Assembly (NCBI RefSeq): GCF_003413745.1
Contig: NZ_QVID01000001.1
Location: forward strand, 930,001-994,000
Source of the DNA: Marixanthomonas ophiurae
GTDB taxonomy: Bacteria; Bacteroidota; Bacteroidia; Flavobacteriales; Flavobacteriaceae
Direction: 5' to 3'
Length of the DNA: 64,000 bases
Position numbers and translations under genes: made by a program. Positions 16,999 through 25,564 of this stretch are shown piece after piece; the stretch's first letter is position 1; every line of letters starts with the position of its first letter. The notes beneath the pieces were generated by a model. The model did no database searches and was not told where the DNA came from. It worked only from the letters and a program-made list of their open reading frames with translations.

Positions 16999-18052
16999 GA
17001 ATATGTATCAATTAGAACAGCCCATATATTTTTACGTGCTCTTCGTCATTCCGGCGGTGGTTGTACTATTTCTATTGGTGTTGGCTTGGAAAAAACATAC
17101 CCAAAAGAAGTTTGCAGACAAGCAGCTATTAAAGAAGCTGAGTCCCAACCAATCAGTTTTTAAATCTATTTTAAAAGTTTTGGTTGTTTGCTTGGCAATT
17201 GCATGCTTAAGTTTTGCAATGGTTAACCCAAAAATTGGTACCAAATTAGAAACCGTGAAACGTGAAGGTGTAGATGTGGTGTTTGCTTTAGATGTTTCAA
17301 AAAGTATGTTGGCTGAGGACATTGCGCCTAACCGTTTAGAAAAGTCAAAGCAATTAGTTACGCAGATAATAAATAGTCTAGCAGGTGATCGTATTGGTAT
17401 TATTGGGTATGCGGGTAGTGCTTTTCCGCAAGTACCGATTACAACTGACTTTTCTTCAACAAAGCTCTTTTTAAACGGAATGAATACCGATATGGTTTCT
17501 TCGCAAGGAACAGCTATTAATGAAGCGATACAAATGGCCGAAACCTATTATAACGATGAAGAACAAACCAATCGAGTGTTGTTTATCGTTTCAGATGGGG
17601 AAGATCACGAAGGGAATGTTGCAGGTATAGCAGAAGAAGCTGCACAAAAGGGAATAAAAATATATACAATTGGTGTAGGAACACTTCAAGGAGGTCCTAT
17701 TCCGATAAAGCGAAATGGTATTTTGCAGAATTATAAACGCGACCAGAATAATGAACAGGTTATAACCCGTTTAGGAGAAGAAACGTTAAGAGAAATTGCT
17801 GAAGAGGCAAATGGCGAATATATTAATGGGAGCAGCACTAAGGAAGTGGTTGATACAGTGACAGCAATCCTTAACGGAATGGACAAAAAAGAATTCGAAG
17901 CCAAACAATTCACAGATTTTAAAGATCAATTTCAATGGTTTTTAGGTGGGGCATTATTTTTGTTGTTAATAGATGTGTTGCTGTTAGAAAGAAAAACAGC
18001 TTGGGTAAAAAGACTCAACTTATTTAATGAAGGAGCTAAAGAAGACAAATAA
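16997..18052 (+). CDS. batB: VWA-domain membrane protein BatB
   Basis: A 351-residue paralogue of BatA with the same plan: N-terminal helices (for example YFYVLFVIPAVVVLFLLVLA), a VWA domain with intact MIDAS (VFALDVSKSML, GYAGSAF and VSDGEDHEG), and a C-terminal helix (FLGGALFLLLIDVLLL). The start is either 16997 or the ATG two codons later; the GTG at 16988 lies inside the palindrome and is less likely. BatA and BatB probably form a membrane complex with BatD and BatC/E. The next gene starts 1 bp after its stop. Confidence 0.9.
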   Translation: MNMYQLEQPIYFYVLFVIPAVVVLFLLVLAWKKHTQKKFADKQLLKKLSPNQSVFKSILKVLVVCLAIACLSFAMVNPKIGTKLETVKREGVDVVFALDVSKSMLAEDIAPNRLEKSKQLVTQIINSLAGDRIGIIGYAGSAFPQVPITTDFSSTKLFLNGMNTDMVSSQGTAINEAIQMAETYYNDEEQTNRVLFIVSDGEDHEGNVAGIAEEAAQKGIKIYTIGVGTLQGGPIPIKRNGILQNYKRDQNNEQVITRLGEETLREIAEEANGEYINGSSTKEVVDTVTAILNGMDKKEFEAKQFTDFKDQFQWFLGGALFLLLIDVLLLERKTAWVKRLNLFNEGAKEDK

Positions 18053-18053
18053 T

Positions 18054-18947
18054 ATGAAACCGAAACTTTCTGAAATAACTACTATTTTAAAACTACTTTT
18101 AGTGATATTGGCTTTTAGTTTTTCTACCGAAGCGTTTTCACAAACTTCTAATAAAGAGCAAACGAAACTTCAAGAAAAAGAAATACGTCAATCTAAGGAA
18201 TTAATGAGTAATGCAAGCTTAGAGTTGCAAGATGAAAACTTTCCAGTGGCAGAAGCAGATTACCGAAAAGCTATATCATTAAACCCTGGAAGCGAAATTC
18301 CGAAATACAATTTAGGAAACGCTTATTACAACAAAAGTAAAGGAAGTGAAGCCATGTTACGGTATAAACAAGCAGCTTCAGTAGGTACTTCAAAGGCTCA
18401 AAAACACAAGGCGTTTCACAATCTTGGGAATGTGTTTATGAACCAGAAAAAATACCAAGACGCGGTTGAAGCCTATAAAAATGCTCTTCGCAATAATCCA
18501 ACAGATGATGAAACCCGATATAATTTAGCGTTGGCAAAAGAAATGTTGGAGAAAAATCCACCACAAGGTGATGGCGGCGATGATGATAAAAATGACAAAA
18601 ACGAAGACAACAAAGACAATAAGGATAAGCAAAACCAAGACGATAAAAGCGACGAAGGAGATAAAGGGGATGAAAAAGAGGAAAATGACGAAGGTGACAA
18701 ACAAGAGGATAAAAAAGAAGGTGACGATAAGGAAGATAAAGGAAAACCTGATGAACCTAAAGACAAGGATCAAGGTAAAGGAGATAAGCCTCAGCAGCAA
18801 CAGCAACAACCTGTTCCTGGTCAACTTTCGCCACAGCAAGTAAAAAGCTTATTAGAAGCGATGAACAACGAAGAGAAAAAAGTTCAGGATAAAATGAATG
18901 CCGAAAAACAAAAAGGCGCCAAAACAAAGTCAGATAAAGACTGGTAA
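18054..18947 (+). CDS. batC: TPR protein BatC with charged low-complexity tail
   Basis: A 297-residue periplasmic protein. The start at 18054 gives a signal peptide ending TEAFSQ; the frame open from 18027 only adds a tail overlapping batB. Three TPR-like repeats span about 45-160 (AEADYRKAISLNPGSEIPKY, then YQDAVEAYKNALRNNPTDDE). A highly charged Asp/Lys/Glu/Asn/Gln region (about 175-255) follows, and then a short conserved C-terminus (LSPQQVKSLLEAMNNEEKK). The last segment is typical of BatC. The acidic/basic stretch is probably a disordered linker and produces spurious open frames on both strands. Confidence 0.9.
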   Translation: MKPKLSEITTILKLLLVILAFSFSTEAFSQTSNKEQTKLQEKEIRQSKELMSNASLELQDENFPVAEADYRKAISLNPGSEIPKYNLGNAYYNKSKGSEAMLRYKQAASVGTSKAQKHKAFHNLGNVFMNQKKYQDAVEAYKNALRNNPTDDETRYNLALAKEMLEKNPPQGDGGDDDKNDKNEDNKDNKDKQNQDDKSDEGDKGDEKEENDEGDKQEDKKEGDDKEDKGKPDEPKDKDQGKGDKPQQQQQQPVPGQLSPQQVKSLLEAMNNEEKKVQDKMNAEKQKGAKTKSDKDW

Positions 18948-18948
18948 G

Positions 18949-20727
18949 ATGAAACCTAATTATATTCTTTACATATTGATTTTTATGCTGTGCAGCGCAG
19001 GCTCGTTTGCACAAGTAACTTTTGATGCTAAAGTGAGCAAAAAAAGATTGGGTATCAATGAACGGCTTCGCATAGATTTTGAAATGAACCAAGATGGCGA
19101 TAACTTTAATCCGCCAGATTTTAATGGTTTTCGAGTGGTTGGAGGTCCTAATCAAGCCATTAGCAATTCGTACATCAACGGAAAACGTAGTTACAGTAAA
19201 ACCTATTCATATTTCCTTTCTCCACAGTCCCAGGGGAAATTTACTATTGGGCAAGCAACTATTGAAATTGATGGCGAAACCTATAAAAGTTTGCCTATTC
19301 AAGTACAAGTTACAGCTGCGGTTTCTAGACCACAGGACGGTAACAATGCCGATTATATCGCCAGTGAGAAAGTACATCTAGTTGCTGAGATTTCAAACAA
19401 CAAACCATTTTTAAACGAAGCTATTACTGTGGTTTATAAAATGTATGTCTCACATGATGTAAGTATTACCAGTAGTTGGCGAGAAATTGATACCCCTAAA
19501 TTTGCCGACTTCTGGAGTCAGAATATCGATAATCAAGGGAATTTTAAAGTGTACGAAGGTAAATACCAAGGTGAAGACTATCGGTATGTTGTACTAAGAA
19601 CTACCGTCCTTTACCCACAAAAAACTGGAGAATTAGAAATAGAACCACTTACATTAGATGTTCCTATAGATGTGCCAACCAATCGCCGTGATTTCTTCGG
19701 AAGAAGAGTCACTACACGGGTTAATAAAACTATTTCTGCTGGAAAAAGAAATATTAACGTAAAACCATTGCCTTTAGAGGGAAAACCAGATGATTTTGCT
19801 GGTGCAGTAGGCGATTACAGCTTTGATGTTTCGGTAAATAAAAATAAGTTAGATGCTAACGAATCGTTAGAACTTACTACTACAGTTTCCGGAACAGGAA
19901 ATTTAAAATTATTCGAGTTACCAAGTGTAACCTTACCTAGTTCATTAGAAATCTATGAGCCAGAACGTTCTGAAAAAGTTCGAACCACACGAAGTGGGAT
20001 GAATGGTTCAGTAACCGAAAAACACACGGTTGTACCACAATTTAAAGGTAATTACCCAATTAGACCAATCACATTCTCTTATTTTGACCCGAAGACCGAA
20101 ACGTATAAAACGCTTTCTTCTGAAGAGATTATAATAGATGTAGAGAATGGTCCTGTTACAGCTTCTGCAAATAATGATACTTCAGAAAAACAAGAGTTGG
20201 TGCTAGATAAGGAACAATTTAAGTTTATAAAACTAGACACTAATTTGGAGCCTATCGCTAGTGAATCATTTTTTAAATCTACTTTATTCTGGTCATTGTT
20301 AGGAGGACCGCTATTGCTTATTCCAATATTTATATTAGCTGGAAGAAACCGACAGAAGCGATTGGCAGATGTAAAAGGAAACCGATTGCGTAGAGCAAAT
20401 AAACTCGCTAAAAAATACCTAAGTGAAGCTAAAAAGCAAATGAACAATAAGGCTGTTTTTTATGAATCGTTAGAAAGAGCTTTACACAATTATTTAAGAG
20501 CAAAACTGAATATCGAAACATCAGATTTCAGTAAAGAACGCATTGCGATACTTCTTTCAGAAAGAAGTGTGGAGTCGCAAACGGTTACTCAATTTATAAC
20601 CTTGCTTAAAAGTTGTGAGTTTGCGCGTTATACCCCAACTTCAGCTGTTGAAATTAAAGAGGACTATAATAAAGCCGTCTCGGTTATTTCAGAAATTGAC
20701 AAACAAATTCAATATCCAGAATCATGA
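18949..20727 (+). CDS. batD: BatD, large periplasmic/membrane protein
   Basis: A 592-residue oxygen-tolerance-type protein. The start at 18949 (MKPNYILYILIFMLCSAGSF) supplies the signal peptide and lies 1 bp after the batC stop; the frame from 18898 overlaps batC. Repeated beta-sandwich domains follow (NERLRIDFEMNQDGDNFNPP, FGRRVTTRVNKTISAG), a membrane helix near residue 440-460 (LFWSLLGGPLLLIPIFILAG), and a cytoplasmic helical tail. BatD is thought to be a periplasmic partner of BatA/B. The last bases overlap batE by 4 bp. Confidence 0.9.
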   Translation: MKPNYILYILIFMLCSAGSFAQVTFDAKVSKKRLGINERLRIDFEMNQDGDNFNPPDFNGFRVVGGPNQAISNSYINGKRSYSKTYSYFLSPQSQGKFTIGQATIEIDGETYKSLPIQVQVTAAVSRPQDGNNADYIASEKVHLVAEISNNKPFLNEAITVVYKMYVSHDVSITSSWREIDTPKFADFWSQNIDNQGNFKVYEGKYQGEDYRYVVLRTTVLYPQKTGELEIEPLTLDVPIDVPTNRRDFFGRRVTTRVNKTISAGKRNINVKPLPLEGKPDDFAGAVGDYSFDVSVNKNKLDANESLELTTTVSGTGNLKLFELPSVTLPSSLEIYEPERSEKVRTTRSGMNGSVTEKHTVVPQFKGNYPIRPITFSYFDPKTETYKTLSSEEIIIDVENGPVTASANNDTSEKQELVLDKEQFKFIKLDTNLEPIASESFFKSTLFWSLLGGPLLLIPIFILAGRNRQKRLADVKGNRLRRANKLAKKYLSEAKKQMNNKAVFYESLERALHNYLRAKLNIETSDFSKERIAILLSERSVESQTVTQFITLLKSCEFARYTPTSAVEIKEDYNKAVSVISEIDKQIQYPES

Positions 20728-21473
20728 AGAGATTATTGATACTTGGTATGCTATTGGTTTCCGCTTTGGGATTTGCTCAAAACGACGCATTGTTTGAACA
20801 AGGAAAAGAAAATTATAAAAATGCCAAATTCAGCGAAGCTGTAACCAATTGGAAAAAAATAGTAGACAATGGACAGCAATCTGCCGAGCTGTATTTTAAC
20901 CTTGGCAACGCTCATTATAAGCTTAATAATATTGGGCCTAGTATTTATTATTTTGAAAAAGCACTTCAGTTGCAACCCAATGATGACGATATAAAAACCA
21001 ATCTTGCTTTTGCTGAAAACGCCCGAATAGATGTAATTGAACCTTTACCTAAAACCATCTTTTCCAGATGGTATAAAAACGTGTCAGGAGTTTTTACGTA
21101 TAATGGCTGGGCTATTGTTTCGGTAATAGGTGTTATATTATTTGTATTGCTCTTTCTGTTATATTGGTTTTCTATTTCAGAAACTAAAAAACGCGTTTAT
21201 TTTACCACCTCTTTATTTTCAGTAGTTGTTTGTATAACTGCCTTGGTTATGGCTTTTCAAACCTATGTGGACTTTAATAAAAATAAACCAGCCATTATTT
21301 TTGCCGAAAACACCGAAGTAAAAGGCGAACCCAATATGGGAAGCGACACAGCTTTTGAACTTCATGAAGGTACCAAAGTACAAATTATTGGAAACGAGCA
21401 AAATTGGGTGCGTATAGAATTAGCAGATGGAAAAGATGGTTGGATGCCTGTTAATGATCTAAAGCAATTGTAG
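20724..21473 (+). CDS. batE: BatE, TPR and SH3-like membrane protein
   Basis: A 249-residue protein with a signal peptide (MKRLLILGMLLVSALGFAQ), two to three TPR repeats (ENYKNAKFSEAVTNWKKIV, AELYFNLGNAHYKLNNIG), two membrane helices (about 130-150 and 162-180), and a C-terminal bacterial SH3 domain (VKGEPNMGSDTAFELHEGTK, then NWVRIELADGKDGWMP). The SH3 domain suggests cell-wall or peptide binding in the periplasm. It begins with an ATGA overlap on batD and is the last gene of the bat operon. Confidence 0.9.
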   Translation: MKRLLILGMLLVSALGFAQNDALFEQGKENYKNAKFSEAVTNWKKIVDNGQQSAELYFNLGNAHYKLNNIGPSIYYFEKALQLQPNDDDIKTNLAFAENARIDVIEPLPKTIFSRWYKNVSGVFTYNGWAIVSVIGVILFVLLFLLYWFSISETKKRVYFTTSLFSVVVCITALVMAFQTYVDFNKNKPAIIFAENTEVKGEPNMGSDTAFELHEGTKVQIIGNEQNWVRIELADGKDGWMPVNDLKQL

Positions 21474-21512
21474 ATTTAATAAATAGTTAACAGGAAATTA
21501 CCTCTAAAATAC

Positions 21513-21520
21513 TATTTTTG
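21513..21520 (+). promoter_or_regulatory. Promoter -7 element TATTTTTG
   Basis: A perfect TAnnTTTG match 23 bp before the TTG start of the small membrane protein gene at 21544, which marks a new transcription unit after the bat operon. Confidence 0.5.
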
Positions 21521-21543
21521 TAAATCTTAAAAGACAAAGCGTA

Positions 21544-21843
21544 TTGAGGTTAAAAAGTATTTTCTTTTTATTGGTATTTTCTTCATTCCTACTAACACCT
21601 GTATTGGTTGTTATGGTAGACTTGGATGTAGATATGACCTCTTATTTCTCCATGAATGAAGAAGAAAATACCGATGGTTTTAAAGTAGGACCAAAACAGA
21701 AATACGCTTCAGAAAAAGACTTAATTCCAGATTTTTTAAATGAAACGGAATTAAAGAAAAGAGTTCAATCTCCGTATTTAAAGACCTGGAGACCTATTTA
21801 TTTTGAAACTCTGTCCCCACCTCCTGAACGAATTTTATCTTAA
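21544..21843 (+). CDS. Small conserved-looking membrane or secreted protein of unknown function
   Basis: A 99-residue frame that would start with TTG; there is no in-frame ATG or GTG upstream. The N-terminus is one hydrophobic segment (LKSIFFLLVFSSFLLTPVLVV), a signal anchor or uncleaved signal peptide. The rest is a polar acidic domain (DVDMTSYFSMNEEENTDGF) ending in a proline-rich tail. I do not recognise a family. Its own -7 element and its position just before the carbonic anhydrase/SulP pair suggest a role with them, but a hairpin lies in between. The start codon is uncertain. Confidence 0.55.
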   Translation: MRLKSIFFLLVFSSFLLTPVLVVMVDLDVDMTSYFSMNEEENTDGFKVGPKQKYASEKDLIPDFLNETELKKRVQSPYLKTWRPIYFETLSPPPERILS

Positions 21844-21866
21844 CAATTGATTTTAATTTAAAGAAA

Positions 21867-21897
21867 ACTGTAACTATCTATTTTTGATAGAAACAGT
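21867..21897 (+). promoter_or_regulatory. Symmetric palindrome enclosing a -7 element, upstream of carbonic anhydrase
   Basis: The two-step inverted repeat is ACTGT-AA-CTATC ... GATAG-AA-ACAGT. The loop region contains TATTTTTG (21879-21886), a perfect -7 match. It is 59 bp before the carbonic anhydrase start, so it could be a promoter inside an operator. A terminator for the gene before is less likely, since no T-run follows. Confidence 0.5.
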
Positions 21898-21955
21898 ACA
21901 TTGCTATTATTCATAGCCTTGTAATATATTATATAATTATAAAATTTTAATACCA

Positions 21956-22585
21956 ATGAAAGCACATACTAAAGAAACACAAGCAAAATTAACACCTAAT
22001 ACAGCATTAGACATTTTAAAAGAAGGTAATAAGCGATTTACCAATAACTCTAAAGCGGATAGAAACTTATTAGAACAAGTAAAAGACACACAAGGAGGGC
22101 AATACCCATTTGCAGTAATTTTAAGCTGTATAGACTCTCGTGTTCCGGCTGAAATAGTATTCGATCAAGGAATTGGTGATGTGTTTAGTGCACGAGTAGC
22201 TGGTAATATTGTTGACAAAGATATTTTAGGAAGCATTGAATACGGTTGTAAAGTAGCCGGGTCAAAATTAGTTGTGGTATTAGGACATACCTCTTGTGGA
22301 GCTGTAAAAGGAGCTTGTGACGATGTGGATCTAGGTAATATTACCAGTCTTGTTTCAAAAATAAAGCCAGCTGTTGCTGCTGTAAAAGAACCAACAGATG
22401 AATCACTTCGAAACTCAAAAAACACTGATTTTGTAAATGAAGTTTCAAAAACTAATGTAAACCATACGCTAGATAACATGCGCAAACAAAGCCCTCTTTT
22501 AACCGAAATGGAAGCTGAAGGCGAGATAAAAATAGTAGGCGCTATGTACAACGTAAGTACAGGCGAAGTAACGTTTTACAACTAA
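21956..22585 (+). CDS. Beta-class carbonic anhydrase
   Basis: A 209-residue zinc enzyme interconverting CO2 and bicarbonate. The zinc ligands and catalytic dyad are all present: Cys58, Asp60-Arg62 (CIDSRVP), and His111 with Cys114 (LGHTSCGAVKGA). The VFSARVAGN block is typical. There is no signal peptide, so it is cytosolic. The SulP transporter gene follows after 10 bp, forming a likely two-gene unit for bicarbonate uptake and interconversion, which in marine flavobacteria may supply anaplerotic carboxylation. Confidence 0.95.
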   Translation: MKAHTKETQAKLTPNTALDILKEGNKRFTNNSKADRNLLEQVKDTQGGQYPFAVILSCIDSRVPAEIVFDQGIGDVFSARVAGNIVDKDILGSIEYGCKVAGSKLVVVLGHTSCGAVKGACDDVDLGNITSLVSKIKPAVAAVKEPTDESLRNSKNTDFVNEVSKTNVNHTLDNMRKQSPLLTEMEAEGEIKIVGAMYNVSTGEVTFYN

Positions 22586-22595
22586 ATAAAAAACT

Positions 22596-24446
22596 ATGTT
22601 TAAAGGAATATTTACAAATTTTAAAGGCAATCTTTTTGGTGGTATCACCGCTGGGATTGTAGCACTACCATTAGCATTGGCCTTTGGTGTGCAGTCTGGT
22701 CTTGGACCGGCCGCCGGTTTGTATGGAGCTATCATGATCTGTTTTTTTGCTTCCCTTTTTGGAGGGACAAATACACAGATATCTGGACCAACTGCACCTA
22801 TGACAGCCGTTTCCATGATTGTTGTGGCAGGGATTGTTGCAGCTAATAATGGTAGTGTAGAGCAAGCTTTGCCTTATATATTAATGGTATTCTTATTGGC
22901 CGGATTATTTCAGGTCGTTATGGGAGTCGTAGGTATTGGTAAATACATTCGTTATATACCTTATCCCGTTGTTTCTGGTTTTATGACCGCTATTGGGGTT
23001 ATTATATTAATAACGCAAATATTACCCATGTTAGGCTATTATGCTGAAGACGATACGGAATATATTAGTGAATTTAAACCCCAAGCCGAGGAAGTCTTAT
23101 TGGATAATATCTTAAAAGATGAAGCTGGAGAAGGCATTTTAGTTTTAGAAGATTTCAAAGAAACGGTAATCAGAGCTGGAGAAATAACTGAATCTGAAAT
23201 TAATAAAGAAGCGACAACACTTGCTAAATCTGAAAGTTCAGGGGTTTTAGGAGCTATAAAATCAATGCCTAGAGCCTTAAGCAGTATAAGCTGGTTGGAG
23301 TTTGCCTTGGCCGCATTGACCATATTTATCATTTATGGCTTTAAGCGCATAACAACTGCAGTACCTAGTACTCTTGTGGCTTTATTGGTTGTCTCGGTAG
23401 GAGCTTATTTTTTAAATTTAGATTATCGCCCAATTGAACAAATACCAGGTGGTTTTCCTATACCAAACCTTGATATGTTTGCAAGTTTCAGTGTAGGGAA
23501 AATTTCTCCCTATGTGTTTAGTGCCATAACTTTGGCGTTTTTAGGGGCAATCGACTCGCTTTTGACCTCTGTTGTGGCAGATAACATGACCAAAACTAAA
23601 CACAAACCCAATAAAGAATTGGTAGGACAAGGTATTGGTAACAGTATTGCTTCTATTTTTGGTGGTATTCCAGGTGCGGGAGCGACCATTCGTACCGTTG
23701 TAAATATTAAATCTGGAGGTACTACTCGGCTTTCTGGTATGGTTGCAGCAGTATTATTACTTATTATTTTACTAGCATTGGGTCCTGTAGCATCACAAAT
23801 TCCAGCCGCTGTACTTGCAGGTATTCTAATTACAGTGGGTATTGGCGTTATGGATTATAAAGGTTTAAAAGCTATCCCAAAAATGCAGAAAAGTGAAATT
23901 GCTGTGATGATGGTAGTTTTAGTATTATCCGTTTTTTGGAACTTAGTATATGCCGTAGGTATTGGACTAATATTAGCTTCCATAATTTTCATGAAAAAAA
24001 TGGGAGATCTCACAGCAGACCAATCGAAAGTAGTTCCATTAGACAACGCAGATGAATTGGCATTGCCTTGGAGAGACGAAGTGGAATTTCCAAATAAATT
24101 TCGTGAAGAGGTGTTTATCAAAAGATTGGAAGGGCCATTATTTTTTGGGTATACATCAGATTTCCAACTCCTATCAGAGCAAATTCCAAATACGGCTAAA
24201 CATGTTGTAATTCGAATGGGGAAAGTTCCATATATGGATCAATCCGGTTTATATGCTATGGAAGAAGTGTTGTTAGAACTACGAAGAAGAAAGGTAAAAA
24301 TCATTTTCGAGCAATTGCAAACACAACCGCGCATTATGATGGAGAATATTGATATTATTCCAGATTTAGTGTCGAAAGATAGAATTTTCGATAACTTTAA
24401 AGAAACGATAGTCTACATTAAAGACAATGTAGAAGATGAAGTTTAA
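22596..24446 (+). CDS. SulP-family anion transporter with STAS domain
   Basis: A 616-residue secondary transporter with 10-14 membrane helices. The N-terminal signature GNLFGGITAGIVALPLALAF and the GAGATIRTVVNIKSGG block are SulP features. A cytoplasmic STAS domain closes the protein (VVIRMGKVPYMDQSGLYAME). An extra hydrophilic insertion (about 150-220, AEDDTEYISEFKPQ onward) divides the membrane part. SulP proteins carry sulfate, bicarbonate or other anions; the carbonic anhydrase next door points to bicarbonate (BicA/DauA-like). That is inference from context, not from transport residues. Confidence 0.88.
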   Translation: MFKGIFTNFKGNLFGGITAGIVALPLALAFGVQSGLGPAAGLYGAIMICFFASLFGGTNTQISGPTAPMTAVSMIVVAGIVAANNGSVEQALPYILMVFLLAGLFQVVMGVVGIGKYIRYIPYPVVSGFMTAIGVIILITQILPMLGYYAEDDTEYISEFKPQAEEVLLDNILKDEAGEGILVLEDFKETVIRAGEITESEINKEATTLAKSESSGVLGAIKSMPRALSSISWLEFALAALTIFIIYGFKRITTAVPSTLVALLVVSVGAYFLNLDYRPIEQIPGGFPIPNLDMFASFSVGKISPYVFSAITLAFLGAIDSLLTSVVADNMTKTKHKPNKELVGQGIGNSIASIFGGIPGAGATIRTVVNIKSGGTTRLSGMVAAVLLLIILLALGPVASQIPAAVLAGILITVGIGVMDYKGLKAIPKMQKSEIAVMMVVLVLSVFWNLVYAVGIGLILASIIFMKKMGDLTADQSKVVPLDNADELALPWRDEVEFPNKFREEVFIKRLEGPLFFGYTSDFQLLSEQIPNTAKHVVIRMGKVPYMDQSGLYAMEEVLLELRRRKVKIIFEQLQTQPRIMMENIDIIPDLVSKDRIFDNFKETIVYIKDNVEDEV

Positions 24447-24452
24447 TATTTC

Positions 24453-24479
24453 AAAGCCTCGCAAAAGCGGGGCTTTTTT
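24453..24479. terminator. Terminator between SulP gene and cvpA
   Basis: AAAGCCTCGC (24453-24462) pairs with GCGGGGCTTT across an AAAA loop and is followed by T residues. Its A-run also allows use from the minus-strand cvpA gene, whose stop codon overlaps the end. Confidence 0.85.
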
Positions 24480-25047
24480 ATTTTTCTTGTGAAGAAGTAT
24501 CAGGAAATTGTTCTTGAATTTCAGGTTCTACTTCTCTTATTTCCTCCTCTTCATATCTTAAGTCATCTACTTCTCGTAAAATATGAGGAAGAACCAATGG
24601 CGCTAAGGAAGCTACTGGCGGATATAAAATTGATTCACTACGTTGTTCTTCAGAAACAATAGAATAACTCTCCGAAGCATTTACAAACATAAAGATTACA
24701 CTTACTATAAAAGCATACTTTAGTACGCTAAAAACGGCTCCCAATAGTTTGTTTACAATTCCTAAAGCGGCAAAGTCTGCTATTTTTGTCAACAGCTTTC
24801 CGGCCAATGAAACCACAAAAACAATAATTAAAAACGTAACAGCAAAAGCCGCTAGATTGGTAGTTTGCGTGCTCCAGTCAAATCGGTTGGTAAGAAAATC
24901 AGCCGCATAATGCGAAAAGTAAATCGCACCATACACGCCGGCAACAATCCCAATTAAAGACGCTAGGGTCACAAAAAGGCCCTTTTTAAATCCTAAGTAA
25001 AAAGCAATTAATAAAATTACGCCTAAAATAATATCGATTGTGACCAT
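24478..25047 (-). CDS. CvpA-family membrane protein
   Basis: A 189-residue protein with four membrane helices in the CvpA arrangement (IIDILLGVILLIAFYLGFKKG-like start, then GIVAGVYGAIYFSHYAADFL) and a charged acidic C-terminal tail (EVEPEIQEQFPDTSS). CvpA was named for colicin V production in E. coli; in other bacteria it affects envelope stress and bile tolerance. The gene stands alone and is convergent with the SulP gene. Confidence 0.85.
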   Translation of the reverse strand: MVTIDIILGVILLIAFYLGFKKGLFVTLASLIGIVAGVYGAIYFSHYAADFLTNRFDWSTQTTNLAAFAVTFLIIVFVVSLAGKLLTKIADFAALGIVNKLLGAVFSVLKYAFIVSVIFMFVNASESYSIVSEEQRSESILYPPVASLAPLVLPHILREVDDLRYEEEEIREVEPEIQEQFPDTSSQEK

Positions 25048-25121
25048 ATTAGAAGTTTGAAGTAAATATACTATTTCTTAAAATATTGGTGTGTGTCTAT
25101 CGTACTTTTACTCTTTTTCCA

Positions 25122-25154
25122 TTTGCCTTTTGGCGTTTTAAACACGTATCTTTG
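25122..25154 (+). promoter_or_regulatory. Promoter TTTG-N21-TATCTTTG
   Basis: A -33 TTTG at 25122-25125 and a -7 TATCTTTG at 25147-25154 are spaced 21 bp apart, as expected for Bacteroidota sigma-A. The start codon of the following gene is 12 bp downstream, giving a very short leader. Confidence 0.6.
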
Positions 25155-25166
25155 CCACTATAATTT

Positions 25167-25523
25167 ATGGCAAGAGACGAACAATTAAAACAACAATGGG
25201 AAACGCTAGTTACGCTTTTAAGTAACCGCTTTGCCGATGGCGAAAAGTTAGACCTGGACGCAATAATCTATTTAATTGGCGTGCAAGAGCTAGGGCAACT
25301 ACACAGAAAATTTAAGAAAGACGATAAAATAAACTTAATGCATATTGCTATTTGTAGGTTGCTAGAACCTTTTGGGTATTATGAGTTTGAATATTTTGAT
25401 GACCAAGGTTGGCCACATTATAAAATGCTAGAGCAACTGCCACCTTTAAAGGCTGGAGAGCAAAGTGTATTAATGAAAGAAGCAATTGTACAGTATTTCC
25501 TTGAAAAGGAAGTGATTGAATAG
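25167..25523 (+). CDS. Conserved hypothetical protein (118 aa)
   Basis: An acidic, soluble 118-residue protein. It opens with a helix rich in Glu/Gln/Lys (MARDEQLKQQWETLVTLLS), and the core LDLDAIIYLIGVQELGQLHR is a striking amphipathic helix; GYYEFEYFDDQGWPHY is an aromatic turn. I do not recognise a domain. It has a good promoter and stops 41 bp before pheS, whose own promoter lies in between, so cotranscription is possible but not needed. It is probably a real gene given the promoter and codon use. Confidence 0.7.
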   Translation: MARDEQLKQQWETLVTLLSNRFADGEKLDLDAIIYLIGVQELGQLHRKFKKDDKINLMHIAICRLLEPFGYYEFEYFDDQGWPHYKMLEQLPPLKAGEQSVLMKEAIVQYFLEKEVIE

Positions 25524-25544
25524 CCAATAATTTATGTAATTTTG
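25516..25544 (+). promoter_or_regulatory. Promoter TTG-N18-TAATTTTG upstream of pheS
   Basis: A -33 TTG (25516-25518) and a -7 TAATTTTG (25537-25544) with an 18-bp spacer lie 20 bp before the pheS start at 25565. The -33 overlaps the end of the preceding gene. Confidence 0.55.
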
Positions 25545-25564
25545 CCATCCACAAGAATATGGGT

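Noticed and set aside
18473-18843. Several long overlapping frames on both strands within batC
   Set aside because: They come from the low-complexity Asp/Lys/Glu-rich codons (GAT, AAA, GAA) of batC, which give open frames on the other strand and in shifted frames.
22165-22551. A 128-codon minus-strand frame under the carbonic anhydrase gene
   Set aside because: It lies wholly antisense to a gene with intact zinc ligands and has no own promoter; it is a shadow frame.
25524-25564. A phenylalanine attenuator upstream of pheS
   Set aside because: The spacer is only 41 bp and holds a promoter; no leader peptide or terminator hairpin is seen.
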